A DNA stretch of 59,297 nt, taken from assembly GCA_038204465.1 (NCBI GenBank), contig JBBRCX010000014.1, positions 1 to 59,297 of the forward strand. The letters run 5' to 3'. Below the pieces are notes generated by a model. It ran no database searches. It was given only the letters and a program-made list of their open reading frames with translations, and was not told the origin of the DNA. The DNA is from JBBRCX01 sp038204465. Lineage in GTDB: Bacteria; Planctomycetota; Phycisphaerae; Tepidisphaerales; Tepidisphaeraceae. Both the position numbers and the translations under genes were made by a program. How positions within the stretch are numbered: position 1 is the stretch's first letter; each line of letters starts with the position of its first letter. This document shows positions 43,379 through 52,236 of this stretch, piece by piece.

Positions 43379-43696
43379 ATGACCGAGAAGGACGCACCCA
43401 AAAGCGCGTTTGCAAAGGGTCCGCCCGCAACCGGCGAAGACCTCTCCGACCAGATCGAACGCGCCATCGGCAAGGACCCGCAGGACCGCGTCCGGTGCGT
43501 CCGCGTCTTCGAAGACTACTACCGATGCAACTGGTGGGCCCCCGCCGTTTCCGGGCCAGGCGCCTTCGATAAGTCCTACAATTGGGGCGTTCTTACCACC
43601 CATCATGTCCGGCGAAGCTGTTTCCTAAATGCCACCATGGATAGCGGACAACTGGTCATGAAAGAGGTTCGCGGAGCCGTCCCACCCAGCGAATAA
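43379..43696 (+). CDS. Small conserved-looking hypothetical protein
   Basis: A 105-residue soluble protein with a Trp/Tyr/Cys-rich centre (RVFEDYYRCNWW, SYNWGVLTTHHVRRSCFLNAT) and charged N-terminus. The aromatic pattern looks conserved rather than random, but I do not recognise a family. GGAGG lies 8-12 bases before ATG 43379. It lies alone between the desaturase and the amidotransferase-like gene. Confidence 0.7.
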   Translation: MTEKDAPKSAFAKGPPATGEDLSDQIERAIGKDPQDRVRCVRVFEDYYRCNWWAPAVSGPGAFDKSYNWGVLTTHHVRRSCFLNATMDSGQLVMKEVRGAVPPSE

Positions 43697-43794
43697 CCAA
43701 CCATTAACGCCATTTTCGGCCTTCCAGCTGGATTCTTCGCTTCCTGCCCACGGGAAACGGCAGCCACCACCCTGTACTCGCCCCCCGCTCCTGC

Positions 43795-43832
43795 TTGACA
43801 ATCTCGTCCGGCCAGCCGGATGATGCCCCGCA
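43795..43832 (+). promoter_or_regulatory. Promoter of the amidotransferase-like gene
   Basis: TTGACA (43795-43800), 18 bases, GATGAT (43819-43824), then 8 bases to ATG 43833. There is no ribosome binding site, so the message is leaderless or nearly so. Confidence 0.5.
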
Positions 43833-44639
43833 ATGAGCAAGGCGGTTGTCTTACAGCATGCGGCGTCCGAAGGCCCCGGGCGGCTCATCCCCGTCTTTCG
43901 CGACTTCGGCATCCCGATCGAAGTTCGCCATCTTTACAAAGGCGATGAGGTCCCGACCGACCTCGACGAGCTCCGGCTGCTCGTCGTCCTTGGCGGGCAG
44001 ATGAGGGTCGCCGATGTTGGCAATGAGAAGTACCCCTTTCTGGCCAAGGAAGTCGAACTGCTCCAACGGATCGTGGCGCATGACCGCCGTTGCCTCGGCA
44101 TCGGTCTGGGCGCACAGCTTCTGGCCCACGCCGCCGGCGCCAAGGTCTACCCCAATGTGAAGCCCGGCCCGAAACCCGAAGACCCGCCGACCCCCATGCC
44201 GGAGTTCGGCTGGGCGCCGGTCACGTTCCCCTTTCCCGGCGGCACCGAGCCGATCGTCATGGGGCTGATGGACGGCGCGCCCATGTTCCATTGCCATTTC
44301 GACACCTTCGATCTGCCGCGCCTGCCGCCCCCGGCGAACGCCCCGCCGCCCCCCGCGCCGCCGTCCCCCACCGGCAACGCGCTCATCAGCTCGAGCCGGG
44401 CCTGCAAGAACCAGGCATTTCGCTTCAAGACCCGCCTCTTCGGCTTCCAGTATCACTTTCAACTCACCGAGGCGGACATCGACACGATCCTGGCCGCCGA
44501 AAGGGAAAACATCGCCAAGGTGCTGGGGCCGGATGGGGAGCGCGCGATCCGGGAGCAGACCGCAGCGCACTATCGCCGCTACGCCCGCCTCGGCGATCGG
44601 ATCCTGAACAATTTCGTCCAGTTCCTCAAGGCGTATTAG
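43833..44639 (+). CDS. Class I glutamine amidotransferase-like protein lacking the catalytic cysteine
   Basis: A 268-residue protein with the class I GATase fold: VVLGGQM near 51-57, then CLGIGLGAQLLAHAAG (87-102) and GFQYHFQLT near the end. In active enzymes the nucleophile elbow reads GxCxGxQ; here position 91 is Gly (codon GGT, one base from TGT), so the nucleophile is missing. The His survives but the usual following Pro-Glu does not. A Pro-rich loop (PPPANAPPPPAPPSP) is inserted near 166-180. It is probably a binding protein or a divergent enzyme. Promoter directly upstream, no ribosome binding site. Confidence 0.8.
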   Translation: MSKAVVLQHAASEGPGRLIPVFRDFGIPIEVRHLYKGDEVPTDLDELRLLVVLGGQMRVADVGNEKYPFLAKEVELLQRIVAHDRRCLGIGLGAQLLAHAAGAKVYPNVKPGPKPEDPPTPMPEFGWAPVTFPFPGGTEPIVMGLMDGAPMFHCHFDTFDLPRLPPPANAPPPPAPPSPTGNALISSSRACKNQAFRFKTRLFGFQYHFQLTEADIDTILAAERENIAKVLGPDGERAIREQTAAHYRRYARLGDRILNNFVQFLKAY

Positions 44640-44825
44640 TCCCCTTGTCGTTCGTCGTGGGTCCTTTGCCACTCTGCGGTTTGCGATGCGGAGATTTGCG
44701 GTCCGTAATTCAATATTGAGATTCCCGTTTTTGGGATTCACACATTGCAGTCAGGTTCCCAGTCTTCTTCAAAACGCCGGATATCAAATGACAGGCGCGA
44801 AAACATCAATGCTGCACACCGAACC

Positions 44826-46256
44826 ATGATCACACGTTCGATCGACTACTTCCGGCGCTACCTCCGCCGCCGCCACGTGCGGCCCTGGGCGCTCCTCCCA
44901 CCCATAGTCGTCCTCTTCATCAGTCTTCCCCTTCTTCGCCCCCTGCGGCACCCTGACCCTCGCGCCATCTCCGACGATGAACTCTCTCGCCTCGCCACCG
45001 TGCAGGCCATGGTCGAGCGGCACAGCCTCGCCATCGAAAAGACCAACTTCGCCTTCATCCGTGCCAAGATCGAACGCGGCAGACACTGGTACTCCGACCA
45101 GCCCCCGACGATGGCCGCCCTGCTCTATGGCCCCTACTGGACCATCCGCCAGCTCGGCCTCACCTTCCGCGAGAATCCCGACTGGGTGATGTATCTGCTC
45201 ACCGTCATCGGCGTCACCCTTCCCGTCGCCGCCGCCGGCGGGCTCGTCTACCGCATGGGCCGCCTCTTCGAGCTCCCCCGCCCCTGGCGGGCCGCTCTCG
45301 CCCTCGCGGTGGTCCTCGCAACCGGCTTGATCAGCTACGCCACCGTCCTCAACGCCCACGCCCCCGCCGCCGCGCTCGTCCTCGCCTCGGCGGCCTGCCT
45401 CATTCACATCACGATCGCCCGCCGCGGCCCATACGGAATCCTCTGGATCGCCGTCGCGGGCTTCTGCGCCGCCCTCGCCGCCGCCATCGATCCGCCGGCC
45501 GGCGTCTTTCTTCTATTGTTCATTCCCGTCGTGCTGGCCCTGCGCGTGCCCGTCCGGCTCAGGATCGCCGGGCTGTTGCTCTACGTCCTCGGCGCCGTCG
45601 GCCCCCTCGCGCTCCATACCGCACTGACCGTCCCCGTCACCGGCGATCTCCGCCCCGGGATGTTCCACCCCGAACTCCGTTTCATCCGCGACGAAGTCCC
45701 CGCGGACGATCCCGGCCGCCTCATCGACGATGACGAAACCGCCAGCGTCTGGCGCTCCGTCGGCCACAGCCTCTCCCGCCTCATCGGCGCCTTCATCGGC
45801 GGGCACGGCCTCTTCAGCCACTTCCCCATCCTGATCGTCGGCATCCTCGGCGTCTCCATGGTCATGCACCGCCACTGGCCCATCACCACCAAGCTGCTCG
45901 CCTCCGTCACGATCGCCGGCGGCCTGCTCATCATCCTGGCCTACGCGATCTGTCGGGTGGACTGGCGCTACGCGATGTTCGGCTCGCGCTGGTTCATCGT
46001 CTTCCTCCCCCTCACCCTCTTCTGGGCCGGCGCCTGGCTCCGACGCAGCCATCGCCCCGCCTCCTGGATCGTCGTCGCCGTCTTCCTCGCCTTCAGCGTC
46101 ACCGTCTCCCTCCTCGGCGCCACCGGCCCCATGCCCCGCGGCGGCTTCTCCCACTACACCGTCGCCGGCTCCATCCGCAACCTCCTCACTCCCCCCCAGC
46201 CCGACTCCGACGCCCTCCTCGCCGGCCGCCTCGCCGGCGTAAATCCCAGCCCTTAA
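44826..46256 (+). CDS. Polytopic membrane protein, possible GT-C-type glycosyltransferase
   Basis: A 476-residue protein with about ten membrane helices. The first extracytoplasmic loop contains DELSRLATVQAMVERHSLAIEK-like sequence and a GRHWYSDQPPTMAALLYGPYW stretch, recalling the acceptor loop of GT-C glycosyltransferases. The family is otherwise unassigned. Codon third positions are strongly C-biased, and the same C excess continues into the non-coding sequence after the stop. ATG 44826 is chosen from where the protein-like sequence begins; no ribosome binding site is evident. Confidence 0.65.
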   Translation: MITRSIDYFRRYLRRRHVRPWALLPPIVVLFISLPLLRPLRHPDPRAISDDELSRLATVQAMVERHSLAIEKTNFAFIRAKIERGRHWYSDQPPTMAALLYGPYWTIRQLGLTFRENPDWVMYLLTVIGVTLPVAAAGGLVYRMGRLFELPRPWRAALALAVVLATGLISYATVLNAHAPAAALVLASAACLIHITIARRGPYGILWIAVAGFCAALAAAIDPPAGVFLLLFIPVVLALRVPVRLRIAGLLLYVLGAVGPLALHTALTVPVTGDLRPGMFHPELRFIRDEVPADDPGRLIDDDETASVWRSVGHSLSRLIGAFIGGHGLFSHFPILIVGILGVSMVMHRHWPITTKLLASVTIAGGLLIILAYAICRVDWRYAMFGSRWFIVFLPLTLFWAGAWLRRSHRPASWIVVAVFLAFSVTVSLLGATGPMPRGGFSHYTVAGSIRNLLTPPQPDSDALLAGRLAGVNPSP

Positions 46257-46606
46257 TCGCCGCGCCCCCAGCGCCAATCAACCCAGAAACCGCCTTCTCA
46301 CCCTCAAAAACCCATCCCGACTCCATCCAGCGCCCATCGCCCGACCATCCCCACCCCAGTCCACCCCCATCCGCCATCCACACCCGGCCCATCAGCCACC
46401 CATCCCCCCGCCGCCCGCACGCCGCGCGTGTCCCATCCGTCCACCGCCCACTTGCCAGTTAAAACCATCCCCCCGCCACTCCCGATCCAGCCCGTGTCAG
46501 CGATGAATTTCGAACGCAACCCGAACAAACGTAACCGCGTCCGTAGGGGCGGGTTTCCAACCCAGGGTTTCAAACTCGCCCTCTTCGCTGTTCACCGTCC
46601 CGCCGA
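46257..46606. other. C-rich, G-poor intergenic tract
   Basis: The plus strand here is strongly C-rich and poor in G, with many irregular CCCATCC/CCACCC units (46300-46480). No gene is evident. On the minus strand the G runs (GGGCGGCGGGGGGATGGG and similar) could form G-quadruplexes. It separates two genes that end toward it: the membrane-protein gene (plus) and the HNH gene (minus). I see no conventional terminator. Confidence 0.6.
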
Positions 46607-47371
46607 CTACCCCCGGAAAACTCTCAACCGATGATGCTCCATCGCCTCCGCTGCAGGAGGGAATCTGGATGGAACCGACAGCCGCCGGCCCTCGGCTTCG
46701 CGCAGGGAGCACCCGAGTTCCGCCGCGTCCGCGGCCTCCCTCAACCGCCGCGAAACCACCACCCGCAAGTCCGCATCAATGGTCATAAGCCCCCGGTCGA
46801 ACGCCCGATCGAAGAGCGCATTGAGATACAGCCCATTGCAAGGATCAGCGCGCCGCTCCACTGAATCCGCCCAAGGAATGATGTGGCTGGCCACCAGCAG
46901 CTCCGGCACCGCGATGCCGCTGATCGCGCACCGGCCCTCATACGATGTCATCACTGCCGCACGGAAAAATGATTGCACCCGCCGTGCGCGGACGAGGCGC
47001 AACACATCGGTTTCGCCGGCGGGGATATGGATCTCCACTTGGTCCTGCGCCGCGCGCTCCGGATCAAACCGTGCGAACGCTTCCTCCGCTTCCACCGCCA
47101 GCGCCTCGGCGTTCCCGGCGAATTCCGCCCACATCGCGCGATCAGATTCGCTCGCGCCCGAGAGCCCCCTGCGATTCGTCAGCCGAAAGGCCGGGTCCAG
47201 GCTCGCGAAGTTGCACGCCTTCATCGCCAACGCATTGGCCGACCGCCCGATCCGCGAAGCGAGCTCAATGATTTCCGGATTTCGACCGTGCAGCCTCCCG
47301 AACGGCGTCCGCATGTAGAGCCGCAACGCGATCAACTGCTGCTCGCGGGTCCAGCCGATTCGTTCCGCCAT
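46607..47371 (-). CDS. HNH endonuclease (HNH_2 type)
   Basis: A 254-residue protein. The N-terminal part is helical (WTREQQLIALRLYMRTPFGR) and resembles sequence-recognition modules of HNH nucleases of this kind; the C-terminal part holds CAISG...ASHIIPW...CNGLYLNALFDRAFDRGL, the HNH_2 signature with His and Asn. Such genes occur in restriction-like and defence loci. CATAAT ends 6 bases before ATG 47371 on the minus strand and no ribosome binding site is visible, so it is probably leaderless. It is divergent from the GHKL ATPase. Confidence 0.88.
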   Translation of the reverse strand: MAERIGWTREQQLIALRLYMRTPFGRLHGRNPEIIELASRIGRSANALAMKACNFASLDPAFRLTNRRGLSGASESDRAMWAEFAGNAEALAVEAEEAFARFDPERAAQDQVEIHIPAGETDVLRLVRARRVQSFFRAAVMTSYEGRCAISGIAVPELLVASHIIPWADSVERRADPCNGLYLNALFDRAFDRGLMTIDADLRVVVSRRLREAADAAELGCSLREAEGRRLSVPSRFPPAAEAMEHHRLRVFRG

Positions 47372-47383
47372 CTCAGTATTATG
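47372..47383 (-). promoter_or_regulatory. -10 box 6 bases before the HNH start
   Basis: On the minus strand CATAAT is followed by ACTGAG and ATG 47371. A weak TTCGCC-like -35 lies about 17 bases further upstream. Confidence 0.5.
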
Positions 47384-47630
47384 CAAGGGGTGTGATGAGG
47401 GCGGCGAATTCAATCCCGTTTTTTTGCACGCAGCGAGTGCCTTGAATAGACGGCAGGGATGCTGCTTGATATATTGTCGTGGATGAGCGCACTTTGCGCA
47501 CACATCAGGAACTACCCGACAATCAAGTCAAGGGTCGCTGGCGCGTCGCCACCTGCCCTCCTCTTGGTCGAGGGTAATCAACTTGTCGTAAGGTCGTCTT
47601 CAGACCGCCCGACGGCAAGGGGAGTCCCAC

Positions 47631-49466
47631 ATGTCAATCGCCACAAGCGACACGCTGGCCCTGACGGTCCATAATACGGGCTTTCTCCTCGACCGACTTG
47701 GGGCCGATTGCCACCCCTTACAATTCCTTCGCGAGCTCACACAGAACTCGGTCGAAGCGATTCTTCGCGCCCCAGAAACGCAAGGCGAGATCATTTGGGA
47801 CGTAGACTGGACGCCCTACGAACTCGGCGAATACCTAGGCTATAAGCTTTGCGTCACCGACAACGGCTGTGGCATGACGGGCGAGGAAATGGTCAAGTAC
47901 CTGAACCAGCTTTCGTCGTCGGTTCAGGTGCAGTCTGTGGATGGAAACTACGGCGTCGGCGCCAAGATCGCGGCCGCAACTAGGAATCATGCCGGCCTCA
48001 TATATTTGTCTTGGAACGACGGTCGCGGCGCGATGATCCACCTGTGGCGTGATCCGAAGACCGCGCAATATGGTCTCCGCCAAATTCAACGGCCCGACGG
48101 CACATTTGGTCACTTCGCGTCGGTCGATGATGCGATCAAGCCTTCGCTGATTGACCAACATGGTACGCGCATCATTCTGTACGGCATGACGGACGACGCC
48201 GACACGATGAAGGCACCGCCGGATTCTCCATCACCATCGCGGTGGATCGCGAAATACTTGAATACGAGATACTTCAAGTTTCCCGAGGGCATCACGGTGC
48301 GCTCGCGCGAAGGCTGGGAACACCCGCGCACCAACAAAGATCTGAACACGCTCCGCAACTTACCGGGTCAAGCCCAGTATCTGGAGGCGCACCGAGAAAA
48401 GTCGGGGCAGGTCTTACTAACTGATGCTGTCGCGCATTGGTGGATTCTGAAAGACGAACCGGCGCTTGGGTCGAATTCGAGCTACATCGAGTCATCCGGC
48501 CACGTCGCCGCGCTCTTCAAAGACGAACTGTACGAAATGGCTACCGGCCGCTCTGGTCATGCCCGGCTACAGCAATTCGGCGTTATCTTCGGCCAGCGCC
48601 AAATCGTTATTTACGTCGAGCCGACAGCAAACACGAGGCGCCGCGTCACAACCAATACTGCCCGCACACAGTTACTTGTCAACGCCGAGCCGCTCCCGTG
48701 GTCAGATTGGGCTGCAGAGTTTCGCGACCGGATACCTGATGAAATCCACGCCCTCATGGACGAAATTGCGTCGAAGGCGTCGGGCGCAGACCACGGGAAA
48801 TCGATTCGCGATAGGCTCAAAGCGCTCATGGACCTGTACAAGGTCAGTCGCTACAAGCCATCCGCAAACGGCGCGCTTCGAATCGACGCTCCGCAGCCGA
48901 CCGCAGGCGGGCAACCGGCGCCAGTCATCCCCGCCAGCACGGGCGGGGGTGGCGGTGTCGGCCCCCGCACTGCGAGAGCCGGCCCCGTCGGCGGCGTGTA
49001 TTCGGCGTTTCTGAAAAATGATGGTGTAGCTGGTGCGCAGGTCAAGCCGGATCTATTCCCCGTGGTGAAGTGGGTGTCGATGGCGGATGGCACGCGAGAG
49101 CTTGGCGATATCGAGGACAAGGCCGCGAGATATCTTGCGGAGCAGCACTTGCTCCTCATCAACTCCGATTTTCGCGTGTTCTCTGACATGGTGCTGCACT
49201 GGAGCGATCGGTATGCGAAAGAACACGGCGAAACGTCAGGACTACGCGACATCGTTACAGATTCAGTCCATGACTGGTACGAGCAGGCGCTCGTGGAAAC
49301 TGTTATCGGTGTTCAAGCACTCAAAGGGAGCCGCGAGTGGTCAATCAAGCTGATCGAAGCGGCGCTCTCGGAGGAGGCGCTGACGTCAGTCGTGATGCAG
49401 CGATATCACCCGTACAATTCGGTGAAGCGAGAACTCGGCACGAAAATCGCGCCCCTGAAGAAGTGA
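47631..49466 (+). CDS. GHKL (Hsp90-like) ATPase of unknown function
   Basis: A 611-residue protein with an N-terminal GHKL ATPase domain: N-box E35xxxN39 (RELTQNSVEAI), G1 box DNGCGM (77-82), glycine loop NYGVGAK (106-112) and HGTRIILYG as the later motif. The middle resembles the second domain of MutL/Hsp90-like proteins, then a Gly/Pro-rich linker (about 420-455) and a helical C-terminal domain of ~140 residues. There is no HATPase kinase His box, mismatch-repair endonuclease motif or chaperone C-terminus. Such stand-alone ATPases occur in defence islands. AAGGGGAG precedes ATG 47631. Confidence 0.82.
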   Translation: MSIATSDTLALTVHNTGFLLDRLGADCHPLQFLRELTQNSVEAILRAPETQGEIIWDVDWTPYELGEYLGYKLCVTDNGCGMTGEEMVKYLNQLSSSVQVQSVDGNYGVGAKIAAATRNHAGLIYLSWNDGRGAMIHLWRDPKTAQYGLRQIQRPDGTFGHFASVDDAIKPSLIDQHGTRIILYGMTDDADTMKAPPDSPSPSRWIAKYLNTRYFKFPEGITVRSREGWEHPRTNKDLNTLRNLPGQAQYLEAHREKSGQVLLTDAVAHWWILKDEPALGSNSSYIESSGHVAALFKDELYEMATGRSGHARLQQFGVIFGQRQIVIYVEPTANTRRRVTTNTARTQLLVNAEPLPWSDWAAEFRDRIPDEIHALMDEIASKASGADHGKSIRDRLKALMDLYKVSRYKPSANGALRIDAPQPTAGGQPAPVIPASTGGGGGVGPRTARAGPVGGVYSAFLKNDGVAGAQVKPDLFPVVKWVSMADGTRELGDIEDKAARYLAEQHLLLINSDFRVFSDMVLHWSDRYAKEHGETSGLRDIVTDSVHDWYEQALVETVIGVQALKGSREWSIKLIEAALSEEALTSVVMQRYHPYNSVKRELGTKIAPLKK

Positions 49467-49589
49467 CGCTGCCGCGAACAAAACGTCCCCCGGGCGTCTG
49501 CGTTAGGAACGCCTCCGGGAATGCCAGCACCAACTAGGCCGCCGAGATCGAGGTGGACGTCAGGCATCGGGTTGGGGAGGACGACGAAC

Positions 49590-49745
49590 GTGGAGCGACT
49601 GGTGGACACGACCTACCAACAATTGTTGCAGGAATTGTCATTACCGGCCGGGAGGAAGGCAATTGAGAACGTCGCCGATCATCTATTGGTGGTGCAGACA
49701 CTGGAGGAAGCTGACGCCGACACGGTGATTGATTCATTGATGTGA
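49590..49745 (+). CDS. Small helical protein after the GHKL ATPase
   Basis: A 51-residue protein (starting MERLVDTTYQQLLQELSLPA, ending ADADTVIDSLM) with amphipathic helices and an acidic C-terminus. GTG 49590 has GGGGAGG about 8-10 bases upstream; the frame extends to ATG 49521 but that part is not protein-like. It is probably expressed with the GHKL gene 123 bases upstream and may be a partner. Family unknown. Confidence 0.5.
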   Translation: MERLVDTTYQQLLQELSLPAGRKAIENVADHLLVVQTLEEADADTVIDSLM

Positions 49746-49903
49746 CAAATATTCTGGACAATGTCGAATATTGCGCGCTGACCGTTCATGACCGGGTGGA
49801 TTTGGCACGACCTCTAGAGATGCGATAGCGCTTCATGCAGCCCTGAACTCTGCGGCGTTACGGTTGCGCGGATGGCGTGCTTGTTGCGGCATGCAGCGTC
49901 TCC

Positions 49904-50371
49904 TCAACCACGGAACACCCAACCTTCAGCGCGGATCAGCCCGAGTAGACGTATCCAACGGACCTGGCGAGCGGCGCATACGGTCGGGATTTTCGGCCGA
50001 TCCGTCCCAGAGGAGGTTTCCTCCGTGACGACAATGCAGTCCGTCAAGTACAGAGCTGTCGCGACGACCCAAGGATCTGCGAAAGACTTTCCGGTTCGCT
50101 CATCCACCAGCTTCGGAAACTGCTTCATGATTGCAGTAACCTCGCTCTGGATCGCCTCAATTGGCGCAACGAACATTGTTTCTTGGGTTTTCGCCCATGC
50201 GTACACGACATCGCCTTCCTTCCGCTCCAATTCGCGCAAAACCTCTTCACTTGAAAACAGACGTTCATGCTCCACTAACTGAGCCATATGCTCCCAAAGA
50301 CTGGGAAAGTTCTCCATCGGATATGCGCGCTGCCCCTGCAGCAACGAGCTGGTGTCGATGCAATATCTCAC
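49904..50371 (-). CDS. PIN-domain protein (DUF4411-like), probable toxin
   Basis: A 155-residue PIN-fold RNase-like protein: YCIDTSSLL (D6), a conserved acidic helix (SSEEVLREL), SFADPWVVATAL with the second Asp, and CIVVTEET with the third acidic site. DUF4411/PIN_18 proteins are commonly paired with XRE-ImmA genes as toxin-antitoxin modules; RNA cleavage is the family expectation. The GTG start at 50371 overlaps the stop of the XRE gene (GTGA), so the two are translated together. Confidence 0.88.
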   Translation of the reverse strand: MRYCIDTSSLLQGQRAYPMENFPSLWEHMAQLVEHERLFSSEEVLRELERKEGDVVYAWAKTQETMFVAPIEAIQSEVTAIMKQFPKLVDERTGKSFADPWVVATALYLTDCIVVTEETSSGTDRPKIPTVCAARQVRWIRLLGLIRAEGWVFRG

Positions 50372-51552
50372 GCGTCACTCCCAGTGAGAACGTTTCGACT
50401 TTCCAGCAATGCTTCAATGTCCGGCAGCCATTTCAGTCGTGCACCTAAGAACTCCGCCAAGTCACTTCCAGTGATTCGATCATCATAATATGCGTCTGTT
50501 ACAATCCGGGCGAAAGGCTGACCGATCCTCCGGAGCACCCGGCGAGGCACAGGAAGTGGTCCTCCGGGCCCTTTTGGCTTCAAGCGCATCAATGCGTCTC
50601 GCTGATCTTTATAAAATGCGCGGTTCGTTCTTCTTAGGACCAGTAATCGGCGGAGAACAACCTCCAAACTTACCTTGTAGTACAGTGCGAGAGCCTTGAG
50701 TTCCTCATACGACCATTGCTCATTATGGCCGTGCCGCCTCACGATGGGGTGAGCGGACAGGGACGATGACGACACTAGCGCGCTGCCAGCGAGACGATTG
50801 CAGAACGTCTCAATCTCATCGCGAGGCTCTGTCGGCTTTAGCCTCTCCACTGTATCGCACACACCGCTCGCGTTCAGTAGTAGATGGCAGAATTCATGAA
50901 GGAGCGTAAATGTTCTTGCCTGAGGAGTGTCAGTCCCGTTAACACCAATAAATGGGAATGGATAGTCTGCGACGGAAACTCCGCGTGCATCAGCGACGCG
51001 AACGCGCTCAAAGTGAAAGACCAGTACGCCAAGTTTCTCTATCGAATCCTTCCAACCGTTCAATGATGCGTACTCATCTGCCCATGCCTCCTGTTTCTTC
51101 TCACTGATGTCGAGAACCTCACGCAATCGTCTCGCGACATCGTCCGTGCCGGCACTAGACGTGACGGACCCCAGTAGCCCTTGAATGGGGTAGTTCGGCT
51201 CGCCGGCAAGCTGTATTGCTACCTCGCGCTGGTAGGTCATCCGGCGCAGTTCGATTAAAAACCGGGAGGTAAAAGCGCCTCGTTGTGTATCCGGCAACCG
51301 TCGGAAATCGTTTGGAACACGAAAGTCCTTCGGCGACTCAGGCAAATAAAAGACGGCAAGCGGTCGCTTGTAGACCTCGCAGATTTTGCGCATCTGCTGG
51401 ATCGTCGGAAGTTCAAGACCATCCTCCCAATCGGCGAGTCGGTCAGGGGTGGTGCCAATTCGCTCCGCAGCCTCGGCTGCATCCATTCTGATGGATTCAC
51501 GCGCCCAACGAAGGACATCCGGGTTGATGTGAGCTTTTATGCCAGATGGCAT
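50368..51552 (-). CDS. XRE helix-turn-helix and ImmA/IrrE metallopeptidase fusion
   Basis: A 394-residue protein. Residues about 10-65 form an XRE-type helix-turn-helix (AAERIGTTPDRLADWEDGLELPT); the middle holds the zinc protease motif HEFCH (219-223) in a LLHEFCHLLLN context, with a later DEIETFCNRLAG providing the third ligand. This COG2856-type fusion usually represses its own operon and acts as the antitoxin for the downstream PIN protein. A weak AAGGCG precedes ATG 51552. The gene is less GC-rich than its neighbours, which suggests transfer. Confidence 0.9.
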   Translation of the reverse strand: MPSGIKAHINPDVLRWARESIRMDAAEAAERIGTTPDRLADWEDGLELPTIQQMRKICEVYKRPLAVFYLPESPKDFRVPNDFRRLPDTQRGAFTSRFLIELRRMTYQREVAIQLAGEPNYPIQGLLGSVTSSAGTDDVARRLREVLDISEKKQEAWADEYASLNGWKDSIEKLGVLVFHFERVRVADARGVSVADYPFPFIGVNGTDTPQARTFTLLHEFCHLLLNASGVCDTVERLKPTEPRDEIETFCNRLAGSALVSSSSLSAHPIVRRHGHNEQWSYEELKALALYYKVSLEVVLRRLLVLRRTNRAFYKDQRDALMRLKPKGPGGPLPVPRRVLRRIGQPFARIVTDAYYDDRITGSDLAEFLGARLKWLPDIEALLESRNVLTGSDA

Positions 51553-51800
51553 GGAACGCCTTGAAAGTGACCAACGATTATCCCCGGCGGCGCGACCCCA
51601 ACTGCTGCCGAGGAATTACTTGGTGACACATTCACAAACGACTTCAGAACGCTGGCTGATTCATTCGCGGATACATCTCCCTTATTGTTCGGTAGAGTCT
51701 AACCTGATGCACGAAGCTTCCGCCAATGTGGATCACCACCCCTCTGTCTCAATGTATCGCGAAGAGAACGCTCCCGAACCACTTCATGCAACTGAACAGC
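51553..51800. other. Intergenic stretch without a recognised gene
   Basis: This stretch is moderately AT-richer than the genes around it and holds the upstream region of the XRE-ImmA operon. No coding sequence, repeat or clear promoter hexamers were recognised. Confidence 0.4.
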
Positions 51801-52005
51801 TCAAATCCCGGCTGTTTGTTTCGCGTTGCCTGCAAAGACCCGGCATCGACTCACCCCCATCGCCACCACCCCGCCCCCCAACAGCGCCGGCAACACCTTG
51901 CAAAATCAACGCCACCGGCGAAACCCCCACCAGCCCCGACCCGTAAACCATCACCACCGCCATCTGATCCAGCACCCGGCACCGTCCAACCCTCTGCCTG
52001 CGCAC
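51801..52005 (-). pseudogene. Decayed membrane-protein fragment
   Basis: The minus strand first reads VVMVYGSGLVGVSPVALILQ, then needs a one-base shift to continue as VLPALLGGGVVAMGVS and on to AGNAKQTAGI and a stop at 51801. The two pieces together make one or two hydrophobic helices and a short tail, as expected of the end of a membrane protein whose 5' part is lost. Confidence 0.55.
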
Positions 52006-52045
52006 CGCCCACTCCGGCGTGGAATGTCGGCGGCACATCAAATGG

Positions 52046-52236
52046 GGTTCAAACTACCTTCGTGTGAATCTCCACCGCCCCTACGGCCTCCGCCGTCCGC
52101 ACAATCAGGCAGACGTGCAGATGATCCGGCGAGCGGTCTTCCCAGTCACGCACCGTCAACGTGAAGTCCGGATATATCTCCGTTTCCACGCGAACGGGCA
52201 CTGAAGCGCGCAGCGTGATCGTCGCGCCGGGCCAAC
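52046..52236 (-). repeat. Direct repeat copy 1 (C-terminal gene fragment)
   Basis: This ~190-bp segment is about 85-90% identical by eye to 53241-53428, in the same orientation. On the minus strand it encodes, in one frame, WPGATITLRASVPVRVETE then IYPDFTLTVRDWEDRSPDHL, HVCLIVRTAEAV and EIHTKVV with a stop at 52049. No start or N-terminal part is attached, so this is a fragment of a longer, unrecognised beta-rich protein. Confidence 0.8.

Noticed and set aside
46300..46480. CCCATCC-rich tract as a true tandem repeat
   Set aside because: The units are irregular in length and sequence. It is a composition bias, not a periodic repeat.
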